NCBI GenBank assembly: GCA_018819375.1
Contig: JAHJQH010000095.1
Coordinates: forward strand, 1 to 10,494
DNA from: Nanobdellota archaeon
GTDB lineage: Archaea > Nanobdellota > Nanobdellia > SCGC-AAA011-G17 > GW2011-AR20
DNA length: 10,494 nucleotides
Direction of reading: 5' to 3'
In this document: in pieces, positions 1-5,326 of the stretch
How positions within the stretch are numbered: position 1 is the first letter of the stretch
Layout of the letters: every line of letters starts with the position of its first letter
The notes under the pieces: model-generated
What the model was told of the DNA's origin: nothing
What the model saw: only the letters and a program-made list of their open reading frames with translations
Database searches by the model: none
Program-made: the position numbers and the translations under genes

Positions 1-13
1 TAAAATCCAAAAC

Positions 14-23
14 TTTATAAAAA
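14..23 (+). promoter_or_regulatory. TATA-like box for tRNA-Ile
   Basis: The run TTTATAAAAA is centred about 29 bp before the first base of the tRNA-Ile acceptor stem at 48. That is the normal archaeal TATA-to-start spacing for a tRNA whose transcript starts at or just before position 1. The call rests on sequence and spacing only. Confidence 0.55.
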
Positions 24-87
24 TGAGATGGTGATGATTTTGATAATGGGCCCGTAGCTCAGTCTGGCCTAGAGCGCTGGTCTTATA

Positions 88-136
88 TGACCATCTTTGG
101 CACATCAAAAACAGCACAAGCCAAAGAATCTAAGCA
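88..136 (+). other. tRNA-Ile intron 1 (canonical 37/38, 49 nt)
   Basis: A BHB structure can be drawn directly. The central helix CTTA (82-85) pairs with TAAG (131-134). The 5' bulge TAT (86-88) is cut after A87 and the 3' bulge CAA (135-137) after A136. The intron helix is GA (89-90)/TC (129-130) followed by TCTTTGGC (94-101)/GCCAAAGA (120-127). This is the standard substrate of archaeal tRNA splicing endonuclease. Confidence 0.88.
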
Positions 137-158
137 AGCCAGAGGTCAGGGGTTCAAA

Positions 159-271
159 GTCGACCCTTTCTTTTGAGAAAAGAAAGCCACCGCAGGGAAG
201 AAAATGGAGCTTTTAAAAAAAGCTCCTGCAAAACAGAGTTTCGCTCACAACAGAGAAAGCATTGATGAAAG
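159..271 (+). other. tRNA-Ile intron 2 (T-loop 59/60, 113 nt)
   Basis: The BHB central helix is TTCA (153-156)/TGAA (266-269). The bulges are AAG (157-159, cut after A158) and AGT (270-272, cut after G271), and the T-stem forms the exon helix. The intron helix TCGA (160-163)/TTGA (262-265) has one G-U pair. Inside are two perfect hairpins: CTTTCTTTT/AAAAGAAAG (166-174/178-186) and GGAGCTTTT/AAAAGCTCC (206-214/218-226). At 113 nt it is long for a tRNA intron. I see no open reading frame for a homing endonuclease. Confidence 0.83.
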
Positions 272-305
272 TCCCCCCGGGCCCAGATTTCTTCTAACAA
301 CAAAC

Positions 306-317
306 TTAAATATTTAT
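306..317 (+). promoter_or_regulatory. TATA-like box for the 335-1300 gene
   Basis: TTAAATATTTAT is centred about 24 bp before the ATG at 335. This fits a leaderless transcript starting at the start codon and supports that start. Confidence 0.5.
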
Positions 318-334
318 CCCGCCTCAAGATTCCT

Positions 335-1300
335 ATGGATTCAAGATTCAGGCAAGGATACATAATCTACGGAGAAGAAAAATCAGGAGTAGTAATAGTA
401 ACTCCTCATTCAGGACCGGCAATGGAAAATCCCACTTCAAGAGACGATAACTCTGAAACAGTGGCGGGATTATGCTGGAAAAAAACAGGCGGAAAACTAA
501 TAATCTCAACAATGCCAAGAAGAAGACTATGGGGGATAGACTTCAACAGGGATATTCCGCCAATAGAAATCGCACTTTCATCTTACAAGATTTTTGAGCA
601 GGACACAAATCAGGATTACATCAGTCACTACATGAAAAAATATGCGTGGGTATCAAAAGATGACCAGGATTATGAAAACAGGCTAAGAATCTATCAATCC
701 TTTTGGTCAGAAGTGGGAAAAGGAGAAAAGATAATTCTTGTGCACAGGGCATTTAACAGGGTAAGGTCACTGCCAAGCATCATAGATTTCGTGACATTCA
801 AAAGCAGGGGGATAAGAGAAAAAGAAATAAACAAAATCGTCAAAGAATTAAACAAGAAATATAGGTTTTTTCTGAGGTCAATAGAAAGACCATACAAAAA
901 AGAAGTTATGGACGAAACAGAAAAAAGAGTTTTGGGTATGATAAGAAAATATGGCTCTTTTGATGTGGGGAGATTTAGCAACACGACAAAAGAGCTCATA
1001 AAAAAAGATATAGTAAAAACTCAAAAGTATGCAAGGCCATACATAACAAAAAGACTGAACGAAAGATTCACTGCCGAGAATTATTTAAGGGCAGTTGGTG
1101 ATACTCTGAGAAATTCTCCAAAACCAGAAATAACAATAGAAAATGTGGCTGATGGCTCTCTGGCATTAGGTCCAAACAGGAAATTATTTCCAACCGCAGG
1201 AAAAGTAATAATGGAAGTAGAACCAACTCATTTTATGAATCGTTGGTATCCAAACATAACAGCAGAGATAATATGCGAAGTGATAAAAAAGGTTAGTTAA
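335..1300 (+). CDS. N-formylglutamate amidohydrolase-like protein (putative hydrolase)
   Basis: This is a 321-residue protein. The N-terminal part resembles the N-formylglutamate amidohydrolase (FGase) family. A hydrophobic strand leads into PHSG (residues 24-27), like the metal-binding P-H-G/S-G of that family. Downstream lies PRRRLWGIDFNRD (61-73), which matches the family's conserved R...D-x-N-R element. The known family reaction is hydrolysis of an N-acyl amino acid by a metal-dependent amidohydrolase, but the actual substrate here is unknown. Residues 90-230 are rich in Lys, Arg and Glu and probably helical, with no counterpart I recognise, so the protein may be a diverged relative. The ATG is preceded by a TATA-like box at leaderless spacing. 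The gene ends tail-to-tail with the minus-strand lipoprotein gene, sharing 4 bp. Confidence 0.5.
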   Translation: MDSRFRQGYIIYGEEKSGVVIVTPHSGPAMENPTSRDDNSETVAGLCWKKTGGKLIISTMPRRRLWGIDFNRDIPPIEIALSSYKIFEQDTNQDYISHYMKKYAWVSKDDQDYENRLRIYQSFWSEVGKGEKIILVHRAFNRVRSLPSIIDFVTFKSRGIREKEINKIVKELNKKYRFFLRSIERPYKKEVMDETEKRVLGMIRKYGSFDVGRFSNTTKELIKKDIVKTQKYARPYITKRLNERFTAENYLRAVGDTLRNSPKPEITIENVADGSLALGPNRKLFPTAGKVIMEVEPTHFMNRWYPNITAEIICEVIKKVS

Positions 1301-1683
1301 TTTTCTTCTAACAGTCCCTTGATCCCGGGATACTCATCAGACCACTCTTTCAGCAACATTCTTTTTTTCCTGGCAAGAGTGGAATCAACATCAACCATAA
1401 GAGTATGATACTTGTCCATTAACAATGAATCTTTCTTACTGGCTTCACCAGACAAGTACCAGTCAAGATAACTGCCAAGAAATATATTCTCAAGTTGGTC
1501 TCTCTCTAACTTGAGTTGTTTAAAATCCCTGACAAGTTGAATAGGTGCAGTATGGCCCATATTATTAGCATAGATCATATCATTAACAGTAACTGTTTTT
1601 GGCTTGCTTCCGGCACAGCCAAGAATATTAGCTAAACTAAAAGTTCCAAGTCCGAGCAAGGTCAAAAGTGTTGCTTTTTTCAT
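1297..1683 (-). CDS. small predicted lipoprotein, function unknown
   Basis: The protein has 128 residues. Its N-terminus is a lipoprotein-type signal: MKK, then a hydrophobic stretch (residues 4-20), then an ILGC lipobox whose cysteine is residue 23. This predicts export and lipid anchoring on the outer face of the membrane. The mature part is about 105 residues, charged, with heptad-like Leu/Lys/Arg/Glu helices (around residues 50-66 and 98-115), and shows no catalytic motif I recognise. The start is supported by an AT-rich TATA-like run (1702-1711, read on the minus strand) about 24 bp upstream, consistent with leaderless expression. It lies downstream of and co-oriented with the eL15 gene, but has its own promoter and no evident functional link. 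Confidence 0.7.
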   Translation of the reverse strand: MKKATLLTLLGLGTFSLANILGCAGSKPKTVTVNDMIYANNMGHTAPIQLVRDFKQLKLERDQLENIFLGSYLDWYLSGEASKKDSLLMDKYHTLMVDVDSTLARKKRMLLKEWSDEYPGIKGLLEEN

Positions 1684-1701
1684 GACATAACAAAGAACCC
1701 A

Positions 1702-1711
1702 TAAATATATA
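1702..1711 (-). promoter_or_regulatory. TATA-like box for the lipoprotein gene
   Basis: On the minus strand an AT-only run containing TATATATTTAT lies about 24 bp upstream of the ATG (complement of 1681-1683), at the spacing of a leaderless archaeal gene. Confidence 0.45.
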
Positions 1712-1750
1712 AGCTTTTTTATTTAATGCCACTCAAGAGTGATCACGGAA

Positions 1751-2311
1751 CTAATTTTTTCCCCTTCTCTCATTTGCTCTCAAGCTTGGCCTAACTTTTT
1801 CAGCACCTTTTCCTTTATGCCTAAGACCCCTGCTCTTTCTTCCGGCAGAAGTCAATCCCCTAAAAACCTTTCCTTTTTGTTTTGCAATTCCTTTTGCTTT
1901 AGGATATTTTTTTCCTAATTCTCTGTCAAGAAGAATCACTTCGTGATAATAATACTGCCCGTCTTTGGCAAGAAGATAACTTCCAATAACTTCGCAATTC
2001 TTAAATTTCCTGTTTGCCTTTTCTTCAGCAATCCACCTGTAACTTTTTCCAACAATTTTTCTTCTTCTTCTGTGCTTACTTCTCCTTCCTTTTTTAATCA
2101 AGGGTCTTTGTCTCCCTCCCCTTAACTGTTTCACTCTTGCAATAACATACCCTTTCTTAGCCTTATAACCAACACTCCTCGCCCTGTCAATTCTCACAGG
2201 TCTTTCAGTCCTAGAAACAGTGCTTCCTTTTCTCCATTCAATAACTCTCCCTCTAAGCAACTCCTTGCTAGGTTTCTTCCACAACTCACGAACATATTTC
2301 AAATATCCCAT
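1751..2311 (-). CDS. rpl15e: 50S ribosomal protein eL15
   Basis: This 186-residue, highly basic protein is a structural component of the large ribosomal subunit in Archaea and eukaryotes. It begins MGYLKYVRELWKKPSK, as in the family. The hallmarks follow in order: VIEWRKGSTVSRTERPVRIDRARSVGYKAK-like rRNA-binding segment (residues 24-53), the RVKQLRGGRQRPL stretch (59-71), the basic cluster GRRSKHRRRRK (75-85), EVIGSYLLAKDGQYYYHEVILLD-like core (107-129), and the glycine/arginine-rich tail GLTSAGRKSRGLRHKGKG (152-169). The length is slightly below typical archaeal homologues. A GTGAT element, complementary to the archaeal 16S 3' end, sits 6 nt before the ATG. A TATA-like box lies about 42 bp upstream (2349-2357), which implies a short leader. 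It stands apart from the main ribosomal cluster, as is common for this gene. Confidence 0.96.
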   Translation of the reverse strand: MGYLKYVRELWKKPSKELLRGRVIEWRKGSTVSRTERPVRIDRARSVGYKAKKGYVIARVKQLRGGRQRPLIKKGRRSKHRRRRKIVGKSYRWIAEEKANRKFKNCEVIGSYLLAKDGQYYYHEVILLDRELGKKYPKAKGIAKQKGKVFRGLTSAGRKSRGLRHKGKGAEKVRPSLRANERRGKN

Positions 2312-2348
2312 ATTAAATCACTTTAACCAAAATAACCAAAAACCACCG

Positions 2349-2357
2349 ATTTAAAAA
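2349..2357 (-). promoter_or_regulatory. TATA-like box for eL15
   Basis: Read on the minus strand, TTTTTAAAT is centred about 42 bp upstream of the eL15 ATG. Transcription would start near 2327, leaving a leader of about 16 nt that contains the GTGAT ribosome-binding element. Confidence 0.4.
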
Positions 2358-2376
2358 GATTGTGATTTAGGTTTTT

Positions 2377-3033
2377 CTACTTTCTAAGAATTCCAGAAAC
2401 CAAAGTTGTGCTACCAAAGATCCTATCATTAAAGTATTTCTGTTCCTTTATTTCTATACCATAATTTTTAAAAAGGGGGTGTAAATTCAGATCCCTAAAA
2501 TTCCATAAGCACTTTATGTAAGGCCCAACAAAATGTTTGTGCACCCACCATTTAAATTTGTCTTCTTTTGGAGGTTCTGACATCTCAACACAAACAAATC
2601 TAGCATTTGGTTTAGCAACTCTAACCATCTCTTCAAAAGCCCTTTTGATATTATAAACTCCCCCAAGACCGTAACAAGAGAGAATAACATCAAAAGTGTT
2701 ATCTTCTAACTTAAGATTTTCCATATTACCCACAATAAAACAAATATCTTTTTCAAGTCCATATTTGGATTTTGCTTTTTCAATCATCTTACCAGATAAA
2801 TCCAGCCCAGTAATCTTACAAGAAGGATGTATTTTATGTGCTTCTATGGAAGTAAGACCTGTACCAGCACCAACATCCAAGACATTATCATCTTTCTTAA
2901 GATTAGTATATTTTATTACAGCTTTCCTGTATTTTGTGTCTGTCCATAAGGTTTGGAGGTGGTGGGATAAATCATAAACTCTACTCCAAAGACCATACAC
3001 TTTATCTGACCTTTCTTTTGTTATTTTAATCAT
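2377..3033 (-). CDS. class I SAM-dependent methyltransferase (UbiE/COQ5-like fold)
   Basis: This 218-residue protein transfers a methyl group from S-adenosylmethionine; its acceptor cannot be told from sequence. Motif I VLDVGAGTG (residues 51-59) is the SAM-binding glycine loop. The acidic ribose-binding strand GLDLS (76-80, D78) follows. A motif resembling NMENLKLEDNTFDVILSCYGL (around 103-124) matches motifs II/III of the methyltransferase-11/25 families. The N-terminal YDLSHHLQTLW region resembles the lid of UbiE-type enzymes. The C-terminal third (GPYIKCLWNFRDLNLHPLFKN) could form the acceptor pocket. Length and layout are those of a soluble single-domain enzyme. The gene is divergent from the membrane protein at 3105, separated by 71 bp that hold both promoters. 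A TATA-like box at leaderless spacing supports the start. Confidence 0.85.
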   Translation of the reverse strand: MIKITKERSDKVYGLWSRVYDLSHHLQTLWTDTKYRKAVIKYTNLKKDDNVLDVGAGTGLTSIEAHKIHPSCKITGLDLSGKMIEKAKSKYGLEKDICFIVGNMENLKLEDNTFDVILSCYGLGGVYNIKRAFEEMVRVAKPNARFVCVEMSEPPKEDKFKWWVHKHFVGPYIKCLWNFRDLNLHPLFKNYGIEIKEQKYFNDRIFGSTTLVSGILRK

Positions 3034-3052
3034 ATTAATAAAAAGAACAAAC

Positions 3053-3062
3053 TGTTTAAAAA
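3053..3062 (-). promoter_or_regulatory. TATA-like box for the methyltransferase gene
   Basis: On the minus strand the run TTTTTAAACA lies about 24 bp upstream of the methyltransferase ATG, consistent with leaderless transcription. Confidence 0.45.
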
Positions 3063-3074
3063 CCTAACCAAAAA

Positions 3075-3083
3075 TGTTTTAAA
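3075..3083 (+). promoter_or_regulatory. TATA-like box for the membrane protein gene
   Basis: TGTTTTAAAG is centred about 26 bp before the ATG at 3105, back to back with the methyltransferase promoter. Confidence 0.4.
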
Positions 3084-3104
3084 GAACCAGATTCAACAGA
3101 TATT

Positions 3105-3896
3105 ATGCTTAAATGGTATGGGTGGTTAGGTCTATTATTAATTGTATTAGGCGAGTTCTTAATATTCAGTCCAATAGAACCATTTAGTTCCTATCTTTTT
3201 TTCATTAGTCTATGGATGGGCCTGATCCTGTTTGTTGATGCAGTAGTTTATCTAAGAACAAACAAATCCTTGTTAAATAACCATCCAAAAAAATTCTGGT
3301 CCTTATTTGTTCTGTCAATCGCTGTTTGGTGGTTTTATGAATTATTAAATATTTCAATTAATAATTGGGTTTATACCCCAATAGCAAAACCAGAATGGTT
3401 AATGAAAACAATTGCTTTCTCCACAGTAATACCAGCTGTTTTTGAAATAAAAGACTTTCTTCTCTCAACAGCTCTATTCAAAAAAACAAGATTCAAAATA
3501 GAAATGAATAACAAAAAAGCATACTGGTTCATCTTAATTGGAATTTTTATGATAATCCTTCCCTTTGTTTTGCCAAGATACACATTTCCTTTAGTATGGT
3601 TAAGTATGTTTTTCCTTCTTGACCCGATAAATTACTTAGCAAAAAGACCATCTCTCATTTCAGATTTAAGCAAAGGAAAATCAAGACTATTTTTATGTTT
3701 GGCATTAGCCGCACTCACTTGTGGTTTTTTTTGGGAATTCTGGAATTATTGGGCACCAGCTAAATGGCATTATGTTATCCCTTTCGTAGGATTCTGTAAA
3801 ATATTTGAAATGCCTGTTTTGGGTTATCTTGGATATATTCCATTTGGATGGTCCTTATATGCGATCTACATCTTTGCTAAAGGACTTTTCAGATAA
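3105..3896 (+). CDS. conserved multi-pass membrane protein, function unknown
   Basis: This is a 263-residue, very hydrophobic protein with about seven or eight membrane segments. Approximate spans are residues 5-23, 28-49, 64-84, 98-121, 140-158, 160-178, 196-214 and 240-260. Conserved-looking features lie near the C-terminus: a W-E-F-W-N-Y-W aromatic stretch followed by KWHYVIPFVGF and KIFEMPVLGYLGYIPF. From memory, similar W-E-x-W-N-Y / F-E-M-P-x-L-G-Y motifs occur in uncharacterised bacterial and archaeal membrane proteins. An acidic/aromatic WWFYELLN stretch around residues 75-82 looks like a related half, so the protein may be an internal duplication (W-x-x-x-E repeated in both halves). 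No transporter or enzyme signature is recognised. It is transcribed divergently from the methyltransferase, and joint function is possible but unsupported. Confidence 0.75.
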   Translation: MLKWYGWLGLLLIVLGEFLIFSPIEPFSSYLFFISLWMGLILFVDAVVYLRTNKSLLNNHPKKFWSLFVLSIAVWWFYELLNISINNWVYTPIAKPEWLMKTIAFSTVIPAVFEIKDFLLSTALFKKTRFKIEMNNKKAYWFILIGIFMIILPFVLPRYTFPLVWLSMFFLLDPINYLAKRPSLISDLSKGKSRLFLCLALAALTCGFFWEFWNYWAPAKWHYVIPFVGFCKIFEMPVLGYLGYIPFGWSLYAIYIFAKGLFR

Positions 3897-3908
3897 GACA
3901 ACACAACA

Positions 3909-3916
3909 TTTATAAA
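3909..3916 (+). promoter_or_regulatory. TATA-like box of the eL21-rpoF unit
   Basis: TTTATAAA within ATTTATAAACTATTTAAT predicts transcription from about 3938-3942, leaving an unusually long leader of roughly 80 nt before eL21. Confidence 0.5.
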
Positions 3917-3941
3917 CTATTTAATCCATAATCAAAAACAA

Positions 3942-3996
3942 GAGGGGGTAGTTGTTAAACATGATAAAAAGGGTTAGTCTAGCTACTAAAGACTAA
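3942..3996 (+). promoter_or_regulatory. leader of eL21 with a possible 11-codon mini-ORF and hairpin
   Basis: A purine-rich GAGGGGGT (3942-3949) resembles a ribosome-binding site. It precedes an ATG at 3961 that opens 11 codons (MIKRVSLATKD) and stops at 3994-3996. The mini-ORF sits partly in a 7-bp inverted repeat, TTAGTCT (3974-3980)/AGACTAA (3990-3996). This could be a leader peptide or a protein-binding leader structure for autoregulation. The role is inferred only from position and structure. Confidence 0.3.
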
Positions 3997-4019
3997 TTGA
4001 TATTAAGAACTAATTAAAA

Positions 4020-4310
4020 ATGGTAAAAAGAATAGGCGGAGGAAGAAGGAAAACAAGAGGCTTATTCAAGAAGAGAGTAAGAAAAAAAGGCAAGATAAGT
4101 ATAACAAGATACTTTCAAGATTTAAAAAAAGGAGACAAGGTTCAGCTGTTAGCAGAACCAGCAATCCAGGACGGAATATATTTCAGGAGATTCCACGGAA
4201 AAACAGGAACAATAAAAGGAAAAAAAGGAAAATGCTATGAAGTAAGCATAAAGGATGGTTCAAAAAACAAAACATTAATAATCCACCCAGTCCACTTAAG
4301 GAAAGTATAA
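4020..4310 (+). CDS. rpl21e: 50S ribosomal protein eL21
   Basis: The protein has 96 residues, the normal archaeal length, and belongs to the large ribosomal subunit. It opens with a basic Gly/Arg/Lys region (residues 1-27), leading to ITRYFQDLKKGDKVQL (28-43). The SH3-like barrel core follows, with YFRRFHGKTGTIKGKKGKCYEVSI (around 54-77), and it ends at the characteristic IIHPVHLRKV. The stop is followed after 2 nt by the rpoF ATG, so the two are co-transcribed and probably translationally coupled. The eL21-rpoF pairing is a standard archaeal arrangement. An upstream leader of about 80 nt with a possible mini-ORF may control it. Confidence 0.96.
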   Translation: MVKRIGGGRRKTRGLFKKRVRKKGKISITRYFQDLKKGDKVQLLAEPAIQDGIYFRRFHGKTGTIKGKKGKCYEVSIKDGSKNKTLIIHPVHLRKV

Positions 4311-4312
4311 AA

Positions 4313-4651
4313 ATGCCAAGAATAGAAATAATATCAGAGAACTCGCTAACTTTGTCAGAGGTAAAGTCAAGAATAGAAGATGTCAAAAAGAGAGATAAGG
4401 AACTAAATCCAAAAGCAATGAAAACATATGAGTATGTAACCCTTTTTGGAAAGAAAAAAGAGAAAGAAATAAAAGAACTAAAAGAAAAATTAGAAGCCCT
4501 CAACATACCAAGATTAAAACCAAGGCAGGTTGTAAAGATAATTGATTTGTGTCCAAGGGATCTTGACTCGCTAAAGGTGATACTCACAGGAGAAAACATA
4601 ACCTTAAAACAAGAGGATATGGAAAAAATTATTGAAGTGATGAAAAAGTAA
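4313..4651 (+). CDS. rpoF: DNA-directed RNA polymerase subunit Rpo4 (RpoF)
   Basis: This 112-residue protein is the archaeal counterpart of eukaryotic Rpb4. With Rpo7 it forms the polymerase stalk, which helps open-complex formation and RNA binding. Visible family features are the N-terminal tip PRIEIISENSLTLSEVKSRI and the helical HRDC-like C-terminal half (residues 60-112). That half carries LNIPRLKPRQVVKIIDLCPRDLDSLKVIL, close to the family pattern of L-x-P and D-L-x-P-x-x-x-D-E-L-R. It lies 2 nt after eL21 and is followed by the DUF655 gene, the usual archaeal order. The segment after its stop (4652-4722) has no convincing gene. Confidence 0.92.
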   Translation: MPRIEIISENSLTLSEVKSRIEDVKKRDKELNPKAMKTYEYVTLFGKKKEKEIKELKEKLEALNIPRLKPRQVVKIIDLCPRDLDSLKVILTGENITLKQEDMEKIIEVMKK

Positions 4652-4722
4652 AATGGAGCTAAAACAGCAAATTACAGAAAATGAGGCATTTGTGAATACA
4701 AAGAAAGCAAAAGTTTCATGCT

Positions 4723-5295
4723 GTGAGAAAAAAAATGATAACAGAACATGTAAGAGAAGAGTATGCAGTTGTACTGGACTATTTGCAGAACGGGTACATA
4801 CTCGACCAAAGGCCCAGCCACAAAAAGACTCCAATAGCGCAAGCCATAGGAAAAGAGCATTTCATACTTCTTGAAATTATACCTAAAAAAGGACAATTTA
4901 TGCAGCCATATGAAGAGGTTTATATGGGAGAAGGAAAAAGGAACAAGGTGCATCATATCACAGGAAGAATACCATTCACGAAATTAACAGAAACAGCAAA
5001 AACAGAACTAAACTACATAATCAAGAAGCTCATAGAATCAAAAGAGCAAAAATTCATAGAGTTCTTCAATCGGGCAGGACCAATAAACACGAGAAGGCAT
5101 CAATTTGAACTGCTTCCAGGAATAGGCAAGAAACATATGTGGGAATTAATCAACACAAGAGAAGAAAAGAAATTTGAGAACTTCGCAGACATAAAAAGCA
5201 GGGTAAAGCTGATACCCAATCCAGAGAAACTAATAGTAGAAAGAATTTTGGCAGAAATTCAGGGAAAAGACAGGCATAAGATTTTTGTCCGTTAG
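4723..5295 (+). CDS. DUF655 family protein with helix-hairpin-helix
   Basis: This 190-residue protein matches the archaeal DUF655 family, whose genes typically follow rpoF. The N-terminal half (residues 10-80) is a small beta-rich region, including VLDYLQNGY and HHITGRIPF, that may form an OB-like fold. A helical linker follows. Then comes a helix-hairpin-helix (FELLPGIGKKHMWELINTR, 128-146), usually a nucleic-acid backbone binder, so a role on RNA or DNA is likely. The molecular function of the family is unknown to me. The listed start is GTG at 4723; an in-frame ATG at 4735 is equally possible and would give 186 residues. The nearest upstream in-frame stop is at 4693. Confidence 0.85.
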   Translation: MRKKMITEHVREEYAVVLDYLQNGYILDQRPSHKKTPIAQAIGKEHFILLEIIPKKGQFMQPYEEVYMGEGKRNKVHHITGRIPFTKLTETAKTELNYIIKKLIESKEQKFIEFFNRAGPINTRRHQFELLPGIGKKHMWELINTREEKKFENFADIKSRVKLIPNPEKLIVERILAEIQGKDRHKIFVR

Positions 5296-5296
5296 G

Positions 5297-5310
5297 TTTA
5301 TTAATTTTTT
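5297..5310 (+). promoter_or_regulatory. TATA-like box for the DNA glycosylase gene
   Basis: TTTATTAATTTTTT begins right after the DUF655 stop. It is centred about 24 bp before ATG 5327, which fits leaderless expression from that ATG and argues against the in-frame TTG at 5285. Confidence 0.5.
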
Positions 5311-5326
5311 GGGGTTTCTAAACAAT

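Larger units (their letters stand above)
48..285 (+). tRNA. tRNA-Ile (anticodon UAU) with two BHB introns
   Basis: Exons are 48-87, 137-158 and 272-285, giving a 76-nt mature tRNA without encoded CCA. The acceptor GGGCCCG (48-54) pairs fully with CGGGCCC (278-284), with discriminator A285. The D-stem is GCTC/GAGC (57-60/72-75). The anticodon stem CTGGT (77-81)/GCCAG (138-142) encloses loop CTTATAA with anticodon TAT at 84-86. The T-stem AGGGG (148-152)/CCCCC (273-277) has one A-C mismatch, with loop TTCAAAT after splicing. The body matches archaeal tRNA-Ile, including the GGGCCCG acceptor and AGGTC variable loop. The anticodon would read AUA, which is a frequent Ile codon in the neighbouring genes. 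An unspliced reading gives no complete cloverleaf. Confidence in the isotype is high, and both intron boundaries are supported by 4-bp BHB helices. Confidence 0.9.

Noticed and set aside
48..285. two half-tRNA genes that would be joined in trans (split tRNA)
   Set aside because: All exons lie in order on one strand in a short span and cis BHB structures form at each junction, so simple introns explain the data.
694..999. 101-residue minus-strand reading frame inside the FGase-like gene
   Set aside because: It is antisense to a better-supported gene and shows the Leu/Phe-rich composition typical of the reverse of Lys/Glu-rich coding DNA.
4653..4874. 73-residue reading frame between rpoF and DUF655
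   Set aside because: It overlaps DUF655 out of frame for most of its length, has no recognisable family features, and its C-terminal part is the shadow of DUF655.
5285..5326. longer glycosylase starting at TTG 5285
   Set aside because: It would overlap DUF655 and include the TATA-like box; ATG 5327 fits leaderless spacing.
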